The translations under genes and the position numbers were made by a program. A stretch of 64,000 nt of DNA from Anagrus nilaparvatae. Its lineage: Eukaryota; Arthropoda; Insecta; Hymenoptera; Mymaridae. Below, one piece after another: positions 23,825 to 36,269 of the stretch. Position 1 is the stretch's first letter, and each line of letters starts with the position of its first letter. The stretch is taken from positions 55,086,501 through 55,150,500 of the forward strand of contig JAKSXM010000007.1 of the NCBI GenBank assembly GCA_022575985.1. Direction: 5' to 3'. The notes under the pieces are model-generated. The model searched no databases and had not been told where the DNA came from. It saw only the letters and a program-made list of their open reading frames with translations.

Positions 23825-24743
23825 GCTAACGACAACACAAAAAATTCATAAAAATTTGTAAGATAATTATAATTTTGAATTGTAAAAAAAATTGTAAATA
23901 AAGTTTTATTTTTTCAAATACAATTGTTCATGTTATTTAAACCAAGAATAATAAAAAAGACCCAGCCCTGTAATTATGAAAAATTAATTCGAAATAATTT
24001 CAATCGAAGAGAAAGGTTTAAAATTTTAAATTGCAGTTTATCAATATTTTTTTAAATATTTTTTTTTATTATATAATTTTTATGTTTGTAGTACATTTAA
24101 TTGACAAAGTTTATGAGAACATAAAACTAAATATTAATATTAAAAAATATAATTTTTCTTATCATTTATATTTATAAAATCAAACTTCAAATTTAAATTA
24201 AAAAAATTCACAAAACGTTTGGTACAAAAGAAAAAATGTATTATTATACATTATACATACCTATTATCTAATAAGTTATTATATTTATATGCAATGATGA
24301 AAAATTATTTATCTTTAATTTAATCTATTTCAAGAAAAAAACTGAGATTGATCCTACTAAATTCAAAAAACCTAACTAACTTTATCAGATATAATAATTT
24401 ATATGAGATCAATTATTAAATTGTCTTTATTTTTAATTCAGTAATTTTAAGTAATTTTAATATATATTAATTTTTTTAATAAATATTTGCAAAAATTTTG
24501 TTTCAAATAAATAATTAAATTTCAATAAAATTGCATTAATTATAACTATAAATTCACGTTTTATAAATTACTGGATAATACTTTTTTTCACTTTAATTAT
24601 CAGTCAACTCTTAATATTTAACTACAAAAATTTACATTCATTACTTCATATTTTTTAATCATTAATTTATAATAAAAGACTTGAATATCAGTAACAGCTT
24701 AACACTACTTATAATTATTATTTATATAATGAACAAGCAGTCT
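23825..24743. other. Harbinger intergenic spacer
   Basis: AT-rich DNA between the 3' ends of the two convergent genes. It contains an AATAAA at 23897-23902 suited to the transposase transcript. No other feature is visible. Confidence 0.65.
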
Positions 24744-26305
24744 TTAATCTTCTGTGGAATCAACTCCAAAATCAAGATTTTCAGAGCTGCCTAAAATCTT
24801 CCTAGCATGACTTGAGGTTGGTGGTTGTTGGAGCAAGATGTCTTTCATGCCATTAATCAATAAAGAAGTGCTTTCAATGGCTATATCGCGATTTTTTCTT
24901 AATATTATTTCGGTTGTTTCCTTTTCAAATTTTTTCTGTTCTTCCCACATCTTTTTTGCAAATTGCTCATGTCTATCAAATGCTTTCTCCTGTAATTCTT
25001 CGGCGTTCTGTTTAGCTAATTCTGAATATAAGACAGCTGATGGTTTTTTCTTTGGCTTAAAATTTTTAGATCTAATAACGCTATTATCTTGGTAATTTTC
25101 ATTATTTTGCATTTTCTGATGAAAAACATTTAAAGCTTTTTTTTCTGCTGAGTTAATTTTTTCAAATATGCGATCAGAAACCTTAGTTTTTTGCATTACA
25201 GGAGTTGTAATTTGATTTGGCTCCAACAAGTCTTGTTGTTCGTCATCATCAAAAATTTTTGGTTTATTAGAATTTTTATTACAGTTAACAAATTCAAAAT
25301 TGGCATCCAAATTATCATTTTTCTTGCATTCTGACTGGAACTGCTTATCATTGGTATATAAGAAATTAAAAACTTCAGGATCTGTAGAAAAATTTGACGA
25401 ACAAAAGTCCTTATTTGTGTTACGTTCAAATGAAACATTATCTGATTTATCTGCAAAAAATATGCAAAATTTTAATTTAAATTCCTAGTACTTCACTAAT
25501 GTAAAAAATTTAATTACCTAATGAACAAGCCTCATCAAATTGATAGAGTTCAGGGTCAACAAATTGTTCTGCAAAAAAAACACAATATTTTAATTTAATT
25601 TCTTAAATTATTTCATCTACCAAATAAATTTTTTTACCAGATAAGCAAGCGCCATCATCAAACTCATCTTTATTCACACCAGGAGATTCTGACTGATAAT
25701 CTATTAATGAGTCGCTATCATCCCATTCATCTTTGGAAACATCAAATGAATTATTTAAATTATTATCATCTACAAAAAAAATATACAGAAAAGTTATTTT
25801 ATTTTATTTTATACTTCACGAATATTCAAAGTTTTTTAACCTGAAGAGTCGATTCCAATCATATTATTGATAGGTCTATCACCAACCAGTTCATACATTA
25901 AATTGTAGAATTTAAATTTATCGAGTTCTTCTTGCATCGAACTAGCCCCACTCTTGCTTAATTCGCGTTTTAGTCCATTAAATGTTTCTAAAAAATATAT
26001 TTTATAATAATAATAAGAAAAGAAAAACTTTCATAAAAAAAAGTACTCAAAATAAAATACATACTCTTCAAATTACCAAATTTCATTATCATTTGTTTAG
26101 ATGTCTTATTATAACCCCGTCTCTTCATTTCCGATTCTATTTTTCCATACTCTGGTGATTTTTTACATTTTTTACCATCTAATTTCGCTAGAACACTTTG
26201 ATCTCGCAACAGTTCTAAAAACTCTTTTGTTTCCTCTTCCGTCCAAGTACAGCGTTTTCTTTTCTTATTATTTTGAACTGAAGTATTATTTTCCATATTT
26301 TGCAT
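24744..26305 (-). CDS. Harbinger-encoded Myb/SANT-like protein, 5 exons
   Basis: The exons (minus strand) are 26305-26065, 25987-25841, 25769-25638, 25568-25518 and 25450-24744. The introns are 67-77 bp, all GT...AG and in the same phase, giving a 425-residue protein. The N-terminus is basic (KKRKR, about 14-18, a likely nuclear signal). It is followed by a Myb/SANT-like DNA-binding domain at about 20-95 (CTWTEEETKEFLELL, then KKSPEYGKIESEMKRRGY). The middle is acidic and Asp/Ser-rich. The C-terminal part is Lys/Glu-rich and probably helical or coiled (AFDRHEQFAKKMWEEQKKFE). In known Harbinger elements the partner protein carries such a domain and helps bring the transposase to the termini and the nucleus. 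The start at 26305 is the first ATG; the frame extends slightly upstream. Confidence 0.85.
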
Positions 26306-26548
26306 ATTCAAATTAGAGAGATAATTTATTTGAGGTTATCCTTGCGGAGTTTTTAAAAAACTAATTTAAACATCGACTCGTTTAAACATTCATAAAAATA
26401 TGTAATTTTTAATTATTAATTTTTTAATTAAATTAAATAAATAAAATTTTAATGCACTTATTTTTTTTTTAATTATTTTATTCCTTTTACTAATAAATTT
26501 TGAAGAGCGAAAAACGTTCATAAACGTGCAGCACTAAAACCCTGTTTA

Positions 26549-26659
26549 AAACTAACTTTGTCGTCCGTGTAAACGCAGTTAGTTTAAAGCGAAGTTAAGT
26601 TAGAAAACTGACTTATCTTAACTAACTTTGCCTAAACTGCAGCGCCTGTAAACTTAGTC
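26549..26659 (-). repeat. Right Harbinger terminal inverted repeat
   Basis: It is the near-perfect complement of 22056-22166. TAT follows at 26660-26662. Confidence 0.92.
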
Positions 26660-26743
26660 TATGAAAATAACCAGAAATTAAACTAATACGTGTATATGAG
26701 CGTCGATAATATAGGAACCGATGCTTTCACATACTAAACATCT

Positions 26744-26820
26744 TAATACCAGAATTTCAGGCGTTAAATACCACGTAATAGTCTGTCACGTGGTATTTAA
26801 TGCCTGAAATTCTGGTATTA
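26744..26820. repeat. 77-bp hairpin with 33-bp arms
   Basis: The arms 26744-26776 and 26788-26820 are complementary except at one position, which would be a G:U pair in RNA. The loop is AATAGTCTGTC. The arm contains ACCAGAATTTCAGGC. It lies 85 bp beyond the Harbinger right end. It could be a minute fold-back element or a small-RNA precursor. Confidence 0.85.
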
Positions 26821-29800
26821 ACATTTTACAAAAAGAGGAATAAATGTAGTCACTTTTTACTTCCTTTTAATACCGCGTTTATCGTCTAAGAATTTTCTAC
26901 GTGTAAAATTAACCAAAAATATAATATAGACTAGTCTATTGTTCTTTTGAACGTTGGTGCTGCCACAATACCAATAGTCGCTGAGTGTAGCACTAAATAT
27001 GGAAATAAAATTCATTCAATATGTACTTAGTTTTAATTACTTTTCAGATTTTATTTCGAATGGAATTTAACACGAAAGCTAACATCAATTCATTTAATCG
27101 TTCACCCTGCAAGTACTTTTTGTGATTATAATTTTATTTGCAAAATTTTATTATTAATATTATCATCAATATCCATTTTAATTATAAAATTTAATACGGT
27201 GAGCATTTGTTTATTGACTGTATTACTGTGTAAAAAATGAATAAAATATTGAATATTTTTATCTTATACATGTATTTTAAGTTTATTAAAGAAACGCAAA
27301 AAAAAGACCGTCTAAAGTTATTGACTTTTTTGAAAGGGTTGAAATGTTTAAATGAATACAAACTTTGTATATACTCTTCAAGAATTTTTTTTTTTTTGAC
27401 GAACGTTAACGTACCGAATCATTTATCATTCTTTAACATCTGCAAAAGTATTCCGACATTTACTTTTTTCCTTATTTTTTTATCGTTAATTTTAAGAAAT
27501 GATGTTGAATTAAAAAAATGATATATACATGTAAGTGTATATTATTTAGATTTAATATGGTGATTAAGATATGAATAATCTTTTATTAAAAATTTATATT
27601 TAAAAAAGGGCTCTTTATTCGTAAAGACAAAATTTGTATGAATAATTCCTATAATTAAACTAGCCTAAGGGATAGTTGAAAGTCTGGGTTTTAAAAAAAT
27701 CTAGGCCTGAGTTAAGTTTGTTACAATCTGTTTGTATTTGTCAATTTGGTCAAACCTTTCAATTTAAATTTTTCTACGCTCTATTCAAAGTCAAAAAACT
27801 ATTTTCAGTAAATAGAATTAAGGTTAGTGAAATATTAAAATTTCCCGTTGATAATGCTCCTGTCATCATTTTTTTGGAGAAAACCCAGAATTGGAAAAAC
27901 TAAGTGGAAATATCAAATGCGATTTTCTCAAAAAGTATAATTTTTTCCCCATGTAATTTTTATTGGTAAATAGTTATTTATTTTTTTTTAAGTACTTAAA
28001 AGTACCAAAACCTTTGAAGTACTTAAAAACTCAAAAACCAAATTTTAATTTTCTTTAATTTTCCAAAATTTACAAACTTTCTATTTATTAAAAATAGTTT
28101 TTTAGTTTTATTTAGAACATAAAAAGTAGCCAGTTTCAGAATTTTGAAAAATCCAAAAACAGCACCATTTCGAAATCTCTTAGCTTAAAATAATATTTAG
28201 AACGTGACTTTTACGAGCATAATTACTATCTCTTAGTTTAAATTTCAAGAAATTATATGGTATCATATGACGCGGCGTATCATATTTTTGCATATTGAAC
28301 CCAATGCAATCGGTTTTTTCAAAATCCCAGTCTCTTAGGTTAGTTTTAATAAGAATTACCCATATATTAATTAAAACCATCCTCTAATAATAATTTGTTA
28401 TAAAAAAAAGTAGAACAATTTAATGTTTCATTCGATAACTCACAAAAATCATAGTTTCTTTATTTGTATTTATTTTCCATTTCTAAATTTATTTTTTAAC
28501 TTAAATTAATTTTTTGGTATCATGTATTTGTAAAAAGCATAACTTTCAAATATTTGAATAACTATTTCTCATGACTTATATGCTATTTTGACTGAAAAAT
28601 TATATATATACTGATTATTTGGAAATAAAACTCGATTTTCGCAGCAGCTGGTTCTGTCTATACTATAAGTTAATTTTTTTATTTATAGACATTAAATTAA
28701 ACTTTATTTTTTTATTAGCAAAGTCATAAAGAGAAAATTAACATATTAAGGGTTAATAATACTATTGATTAAAAAACAATAAATGATTTATTTTTCTAGT
28801 AAGCGACCATAAAGCGCGTATTTTTTGGCCGCTATTTGACCAGCAAAGACGTATTTTCTTAAAATTGCAAAAGAAATATGGTTTATGAAAATTGACTGCC
28901 GTAAACCGAATTTTGTCATTCTTGACTTCACCTCAGATAAGGTACTTTAGGTACCATATATTTTAGACCAATTTTTATTTTTCTATCCATGAGTCTAAAC
29001 ATACCGTTTTTCAATCAAATTTTATTGAAAAACATATTGAATTTTTATAAACAAAATGATACATTATAAATTTTTCTGCCAAAAAAAACGAAGCCTTGAA
29101 AAACAATTTCTATCCAACCAAAACACATGTTTTATAGCTTTTTTCCTTTAATTTTATTACTTCACCATTTGGTTATTTTCTTTTTGACTTTTTTGCATTA
29201 TAAAAATATATTATAAATCAGAGAAAGAAGTATACGATTATGTATTTGAATATTATGTACATAAAGATCTTTATATACAAGTTAATATAAAATATTACGT
29301 ACATTCATTATTTATACACAGACCTTTCTTGTTTTACACCCAGCTTCTGAGTATTTCCATTGTCGTATCTGCTTTTATATCTTGGAAGCTTTTTTTTTCG
29401 TTCTTTCTTCGCCACGAACATATTACTGTAGATCTGTTGTATACTTTACTTATATATAAGCTAACGTATTTCTACTACTAGCAAATTGCAAATGTATAAG
29501 AGAAATGTGAAGCGTTCTGCTTTACAGTCAGAACAACACTCGACCTCAACAAGCTGGCAATATGAGGTAGAAGATTACCTTATTTGTTGCGTTCATCTAA
29601 CAAGCTAACAAACTATAAACACCATCAAAAATATAAAAATATTTTTAAAAATATGTCAAGTTTTATAAAATATGTTTTCACACATTTAAAATATATACAT
29701 ATTTTCATATATATGGGCTAATCCAAAAAATTTTAACAAAAGAAATTTTTTTTAATTATTATCGGAGATCGAAAATTTGTACTTGATGAATGATTAGCTT

Positions 29801-29899
29801 TTTACGAAACTAAAAGTATTGAATCTTGAGCAATTGGAATTAAATTTCAAAATAACATTTTTTAATAAGATAGAAAGGCAAAAAAAATGAAAATTTAAT
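26821..29899. other. AT-rich non-coding stretch
   Basis: No gene is supported. Short open frames at 27237-27521, 27676-27903 and 28180-28380 (minus) lie in AT-rich DNA and show no domain or motif. There are no strong repeats or RNA structures. Confidence 0.5.
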
Positions 29900-30216
29900 T
29901 TGCATGAAGTAAAAAGTCTTGGTTTAATTATGGACAATACATTAATCTGGGAATCTCAGGTAATTGCAATTGAGAAAAAAGTCAACAAAATACTGTACAC
30001 CTTGCGATTCATTAGATCTGCACCTCTGAAACTCTGCGTAAGCGACTTGTCCAGGCATTGAATCCACCTCACTTAGACTACTGCAGAACTGTTACTTTAG
30101 ATGCTAAAACATCTTTAATGGACAGAATACAAAGACTTAGCAACAAGGGCATTCAGTACATCTTTGGCATAAGAAAAGATGCCAATATCTCACCATTTAG
30201 AAATAAATTGAATTAG
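29900..30216 (+). pseudogene. LINE reverse-transcriptase C-terminal fragment
   Basis: One frame reads VKSLGLIMDNTLIWESQVI and then KKVNKILYTLRFIRSA. After a frameshift near 30035 the next frame gives LRKRLVQALNPPHLDYC and DRIQRLSNKGIQYIFGIRKD. These are the segments that follow the catalytic part of the reverse transcriptase in CR1/Jockey-type LINEs, and they align in order with the fragment at 43299-44258 (KNLGLLIDQDMKW, RKQLITALVFPILD, YKRLQKLLNASVRY). It is truncated at both ends, frameshifted and non-functional. Confidence 0.75.
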
Positions 30217-32670
30217 CTTTTAAAAAAATTTTAATTTTCAATTAAATACGCATAGATATGCATTTTATTGGAGAAGCGTGAATTAATGGACTGAAAATCT
30301 TTGAAAAATATGAAGTTTTTGTATATAAATTATTAAAAAGTCATTGAGTACAATTATAATTACAAAAGACTATTAAGCGCATAAAGATTTTAATTTTTTG
30401 AACGTTGAAATTTTGTTAAAAAAGCCTATACTATGCTTTTGACGTTTGTTAAGGAGCAGATAACCATCCAATGACATTTATTACATCAAAATTTATTTTA
30501 TTTAGACCAACTCTTTAAAGGTTTGAGGCCTATAAAAGTTGTGGCATATTAGTCATTCAACATCTCCCGCTCTCAGCCTGAATTAGCAATTTTAAGCCAC
30601 CTATGGGCCAAATTTCAAAAAAGTAACCTCAGATTCGGATTCAGCGGAAAATTTTACAATTTTTTAGTCTTGGTACAATTGTTTTTTAATCATCTAGTCA
30701 ATTTTAAAAATTTATTTACAAAAAAATAATAAAAATTTTGAAAAAGCCGAAGAACTCTAAAAAGCTTCTTTTTGGTATAACTCGGCTACCTGAAAACCTA
30801 GAGGGCTGAAAATTGCACAGAAAACATATTTTACATATATAAAAAGGTGGTGAAAAAATTAGCATGATCGGGAGACATGATCTGGTAACGCCATGCTACG
30901 GATCCAGAATGACTCATAAACCATTTCATATTAACTTTTCAGGTTTCATAATTAATTTCTCTGCAGATATCATTTTTGAACTTTTTATTTATTTGTTCAG
31001 ATGACTATATCGATACTAGCTGCCGTTAAACTGGGTATAGCAAAGCAAAAAATTTCTTATTCGCATATAAGCATGACTTAAGAAATCTAACCAAATTTAT
31101 ATAGTCCATTCGAATGATAATAAGAACTTAAACTTCAAATATAAAAACTATTTAATAGACAGTTCTCTTAGAAGCATCAACAAAAACTAGAAATTTTCTT
31201 GGTATAAGATAGAGCTTCACCCTATAATAATGTGATGAAAAACAAAAATTATAATTGAAACAATATTTTCATGAAAATTATATTGTAAGACTTATCGTTA
31301 GAAAAATAAAGAATGTTCCGAATTGCATGTAAACTGTTAAAGTTAGACTTTTTTATGCCCAAAATTTTTAGACGATTTTTCTTTGTAGGTGGTGATAATT
31401 GTAGAGCGCGTGATTTCTGGTAACTGAAAAGAAAATAATTTTCTACTTAAATTCTAGGAATGTAATTTTTTAATATATATAATTTTGTTCACTAAAAAGA
31501 TTTTTACCTATCGGCATCTTTGTCTTACACATGTATAAAAGCACGGATTGCAACTTCAAATAAAAAAAAACTTATTTTTATAATTCGTAATTATTATTAG
31601 TTTGAAATTGAGAAATACATAATATTTACTTGCTTTTCATATAAATGTAATTATACACAACTTTTATAATCAAATTAACATTATTTTAAATAAATAAATG
31701 CATAAAATTTACAAGTAAATATTAGGTTGGTAGCTCTAATTAGTATACATATTTTGATTATTAAATAATAATATTTTAAAGTGTTTATGTACTTATTAAA
31801 TTAATTTTTTCCTTAAAATAATTAATTATTTACATTATTAAAAGTTTATGCTAATAAAACGTTTACTGTATTTCGTAATTTAGTTTTATGAATTTCACAT
31901 AGTGTTGCAGCTGTTTCGCGACGCCAAGACAGTTAATTTAAAAACAATAATATTTTAAACGTTTTTTTTAATAATTCTAAAAAGCGACGGTTGATTTAAA
32001 ATTTTAAGTTCTTATTTTAATCTTTAGAACTTTTTTTAAAACTATACATTAAAAAAAAATTTCAAGTTTTGTATTTTAAATGCTTTATTTTCATTTTTTT
32101 AAATTCCCCATAAAACCCTGCGTTAATTTTTTTTTTGTTTATTTATTCACTCAAAAACTGTGCGGTCAATTATTTAAAAAAAAAATACGTGTAAAATTAA
32201 TTTATATTTACTTTGTATTCTCAAAATTTCAACTCTTTTTTTGCATTTCAACCCTGCCGGTCATAAGACCTTAAGTTGACATGAAATAGCTACTGTGTAT
32301 ATTTGATATGCATGATTTGTCACTTTTGTAAAGCAACAGTCATATTTAGATATAACATTAAGATATAAAATATTATATGACATGTATATGATTCATAACT
32401 CAATTTTATATTTTAAAAAGGATATATTTAAATATCTTTGTAATTAGTTGTTTTGAGTAGCCATGAAAATGTTCTAGGTAGTGTCTATACATTTATACTG
32501 CATTAGGTAAAATAGTTGATAATACACTCCCTATATTTTCACTAATGCGCAAAGAGAATCTATTCTTATTAGTAGAAAAGTAAAATTTCAATCTTAGTAT
32601 TATAAATATACAAATATAAGTTCATTATTATACGCATATTACATCTTTATACTACTTAGTGCTGTACACT
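30217..32670. other. AT-rich non-coding stretch
   Basis: No gene is visible. The GC content rises slightly around 30470-30960 without an open frame. The short frame at 32080-32274 is Phe-rich and unconvincing. Confidence 0.5.
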
Positions 32671-32788
32671 AGATGGAGTGCTGTCGCAAGGTACGTGGAA
32701 GAAATCCTGCGAGCCAAAAAGATATTGATGACAACCTAACCAAGAGCCGTTCGCATGGTACCAAAGTCGGACGTACAAAGATACCTAT

Positions 32789-32819
<31 letters not shown>

Positions 32820-33234
32820 TCTATCTATTTATCTGTTTTTGACGACTAGAAGGAAGTGACAACATACAGGAGGGCCTAATATTTATTTTATTTTAATTTT
32901 ATTTTTATAACTTTAAGATTAATTGTTTCAGCTTTTAGGCCAATTTTATTTTGGGACAGAGATATTGAAGTCTCTAAAATGGAAAAAGAAATGAAAGGTT
33001 CCTCATTAAGTGAAGATACATGGCCTTGAGTCAACCCGAAGTAATGTGATAAACGGTTCCGGGCTGACTTTCATAAGGTATGAAGGGAGTGGAGTTTTAG
33101 TGGGTATCGCACGGTATTGCCGAGTCCCACATAACCGAACAGTACGGGCTGTCGGTATGCGTAATGCATTTCTCCACTTCTTACGAAAAAAAAAACTCCT
33201 TAGTGCTGTACGTAGAATAATAATCCAGTTATAA
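32671..33234 (+). pseudogene. LINE 3' end remnant (R1/I-like)
   Basis: 32671-32739 reads RWSAVARYVEEILRAKK and ends in a stop. This resembles the last residues of R1/I-group LINE polymerases (W..V..F.E.I..AK). Then comes a (TTTA)n run. A GC-richer block (33010-33200) follows that includes TAGTGGGTATCGC and ATGCATTTCTCCAC, phrases typical of R1-like 3' untranslated regions in my recollection. The fragment is heavily 5' truncated. The two blocks may belong to one element interrupted by the microsatellite, or to two elements. Confidence 0.45.
32785..32836. repeat. (TTTA)n microsatellite
   Basis: About a dozen TTTA units with a few TCTA variants at the right end. Confidence 0.9.
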
Positions 33235-33265
33235 ATTTTATCATATACGAATCCACACATTACGC

Positions 33266-33640
33266 TCTATAACTTATAACCGGTTTGTGTAATTACAACC
33301 AAAATGCATGGAACATGTTTAATTATAACTGAGGGCAAGGTATAATCGTTACGCAACATTACAATACAATTTGCTATTTTTATAATTTGTTACTATTACC
33401 TTTACTATAAGTAAATATTCTAAACCCAAACTATTCTGATTTCCTAAAAGCGTATTATTCTAGGTCACTAATTCGAAAATATAATAATTCCCTAAATTGA
33501 TAATATTTATATAAGTCAAGAAATCTAAATTATTTTAAGTCACTAAATCAAAGTTTTCTAATTATCTTAAGTCTCTAAAACTGGATTATTCAAAATTGAA
33601 ATCAATTTAAGTCCCCAAATTTGACCTCTCCCCCCTTGAT
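33266..33640 (+). repeat. Dispersed repeat B, copy 1 (degenerate tandem)
   Basis: It begins AACTTATAACCGGTTTGTGT and contains several diverged units ending in (T/A)AAGTC(C/T)C(T/C)AAA, about 30-40 bp each, between 33430 and 33620. The same order of leader and units is found at 45198-45450, so this is an interspersed repeat and not a local array. Confidence 0.6.
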
Positions 33641-34086
33641 TTTCAGATTCTTGGAGTACTCCTTCCCTAAAAAATTGCAATTCTATGCAAGTTATCCATT
33701 TTAATCCAAATTTCATTGTAAAATTAAATTCAGTCTTTGCAGCTATAATTAAAAAAAAAAAAAAAAAAACAGTTCTAATGTTGTGGTAGTAATATTTTTA
33801 GAGGTTCATTTAGGATTAATATAAATCTAATAAATGATCCAAATATGAAAAATAAAAAGTACAAGTATAAATTATAAAAATGTCTTACAATATTCCAAAA
33901 TTAACAAAAAAATTACTTACTTAGTCTTAAACTAAAAATAAAAGTATTAACCCATATATAAATGAAAAAAATAGATAAAAAAAGATGTAATAATTAACCT
34001 TTGTAAGAAAATTAATTAAGTTAATGGATGAAAAAAAAAGTTTATCGTAGTCATGCAAAGTAGTGTATACTATATTATATAATATA
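33641..34086. other. AT-rich spacer
   Basis: AT-rich with a 19-A run near 33750. No gene is visible. Confidence 0.55.
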
Positions 34087-34088
34087 TA

Positions 34089-35261
34089 TGGGCGATTCTT
34101 TTTAACTGAGCAATCATTTACTGTCCAAAAATTAAAACAAATTGTCTTAAATCGACGGAAAAAGGGTTCAGTTTTATTAACCTTGGTTTGCTTTCACATG
34201 TTGTCTGCGACAGCCTTTTAAAAGTAATGGATGGAAATTCAAAACTCAGAAAAATTGAAAAGAAAAAGATTACTCAAAAATTTTCTCAAATCGTAAAAAT
34301 GGTCGTTAATAGACCGTTGTTAACCTTTAGCCTGCATACCTCTTGAAAATCTCATAGCCTGCACATGGAATCCGACGAACCCCAGCTACTAAAATACGTT
34401 TTGTGGTTAAACCGTTAATTATATCTTAGCCAAAACTTGGAGTTTTTAACAGAAAAATTCTGAAAACATAAGTTGAAAAAGAAAAAGAAAAAATTTTAAA
34501 TTTTTGAATAAATTAGAATAAAATCTGCAGTTATGTATAATTTTTTTTTTAATATCCTATAAATTTAAATAAAGTTTTTTTTAAACTTAAGGAAAAAAAT
34601 ATTAATATTCTCGAAAAGTTTTGCAGGCGCTGTTTAGATCTCACAATATGTCTATCTTAACTACTGATATTTCTGAAAGTACTGATCCAAAATAAAAAAG
34701 TTAGAGTGCAAAGTCTACATTTTTTTGGCAGGTAATACGTGTACAAAAATGCATATGATTTCATGAAGAAGAATGACCCTCTAAATTGCTAATTCCGAAA
34801 ATTCTTAATGAAATTCCCTGCCATTTTGCACACTTATAACATATAAAAACTATTATTTTGCGCTTTAACGTTTTTGTTTTGGACTTATAATTTCATCATC
34901 AGTTAAAATTGAACTTTTTCAAGAATTTATATAAGAACGAAAAGTACCTAAAAAGAACTATTTGAAGAATGTATCAAAAATAAACTATTTTTCTTTGTTT
35001 TGATTATTAGTAACTTTAACAGAAAAAAAAACTTTTATATTTACCAATACTCTAATTTAATTTTTATATTTTTTAATTTTTGATTATCAACTAATGACCC
35101 TCTGGGTACCTAAAATGAGCACTTAACACCTAAATTAAGCGAAAAAAACCAACGAGGAAAGAAAACTTACCCTTTTTTGTAAATTAAATGCAATCAAATT
35201 TATTGCAAGTTAGCTGCACTTCTTGACTGGAAATACAGTTGAGTTTAAAAAGAATAGTCCA
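34089..35261. mobile_element. Decayed fold-back element related to 3439-4838
   Basis: The left end, TGGGCGATTCTTTTTAA, matches the complement of the right end near 35245-35261 (TGGACTATTCTTTTTAA) and resembles the terminus at 3439. The interior follows the same order of phrases as the 3439 element, including CAGAAAAATTGAAA on the left and a central part that turns back on itself, but with many substitutions. The left border is TA and the right border appears mutated. It is an old, inactive family member. Confidence 0.6.
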
Positions 35262-35791
35262 TGTATATTTTTGAATGTATCATACATTAAAAAAAAAAAT
35301 ACAAAATATGATGGTCACTTATATTCATCATTCTGACTGTACTCAACTTGTCACGCGATTTAATATATTAGAAACATATCATGCGTTTACGATCATATAT
35401 AACGAATGGGAATGTAATGAATATAGTATTGTATGTAGTAAAAAAATATAAACATACATTTATAAAAAAAAATCGATTATGGAATATTTTATTTTTAATA
35501 TAATTATTTTATACGTGTTATTTACTCTATTATATTAATTAAAAAAAAATAATAATTAAACGAAATTTAAATAAATTAATTATGAGTCTTTCTTTGCCAA
35601 AACAGCAATGGTGGGCAGGTCGGGTCATCGGATCGGCCTCAAATTTGTCCCATGTTTTTATAACATAAAGATAGGAAAATCCTGAAATTTTTAGCCGTCT
35701 AGGTCTTAAATAGCCCGAGTTATGGCCAATCAAACTCATTAGGCAGCTCTCGACCAGCGTTAGTGCTTTTCGGGAAAATGGTTAAAAATCA
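35262..35791. other. AT-rich stretch, no gene
   Basis: 35590-35790 is less AT-rich and includes a 66-codon minus-strand frame without a recognisable domain. Confidence 0.5.
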
Positions 35792-35794
35792 TAA

Positions 35795-35941
35795 GGGTGA
35801 TTCTACAGACCCCCGTAAACGCAAAACCGCAGCCGCAACGCACTTCGCACAACCCAAAATCGTGTTGTGCACATGCATGTTGTGTTGTGCGCATTGCGTT
35901 GCGGCTACGGTTTGCGTTTACGGAGGTCTGTAGAACCAGCC
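35795..35941. mobile_element. Harbinger-type MITE (147 bp)
   Basis: Inverted termini, GGGTGATTCTACAGACC on the left and the complement of GGCTGGTTCTACAGACC on the right, continue inward as a near-complete palindrome with CCGTAAACGC and GCCGCAACGC. TAA flanks both ends (35792-35794 and 35942-35944), the 3-bp TWA target typical of PIF/Harbinger. It has no coding capacity. Its termini differ from those of the autonomous copy at 22056. Confidence 0.82.
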
Positions 35942-36269
35942 TAAATATAAGCTTGAAAAAAAATTCTGAAAGAGGATATATGTTGGGAAACCTTCAGTAA
36001 ATCCATTTCTGCAATTATTTTTTCGGAAAAACCCCGGAAAATTCCGGAAAATGGGAAAATGCGTTTTAAGAAAAATCGCAATATCTCATTTTCCGCCATT
36101 TTTTTTTTCAAATTTTTTTTTTCAAAATTTTTTGCAACCGAAATCCCATCGATCTGTCCGAAAAAAAATTTTGGTTTCGGTCAATTTTAGCCTGTTTTAG
36201 AATAATTTCACATTTGTAATGATTCTTTATTTAATTTACCATAAGGGGTTAAAATAATTTAATAACTTT

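Larger units (their letters stand above)
22056..26659. mobile_element. PIF/Harbinger transposon, apparently complete
   Basis: The 4,604-bp element is bounded by inverted repeats starting GACTAAGTTTACAGGCG (22056) and ending with the complement at 26659. TAT flanks both sides (22053-22055 and 26660-26662). It carries a plus-strand Harbinger transposase and a minus-strand Myb/SANT-type gene, tail to tail. Two genes of this kind are the hallmark of PIF/Harbinger elements. Both spliced frames are open and the transposase keeps its DDE residues, so it may still be mobile. The 3-bp duplication length fits the superfamily; TAT differs from the usual TWA. Confidence 0.92.

Noticed and set aside
33006..33260. 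Overlapping frames of 74-84 codons on both strands
   Set aside because: They lie in a GC-richer block that looks like a LINE 3' untranslated region and have no protein motif.
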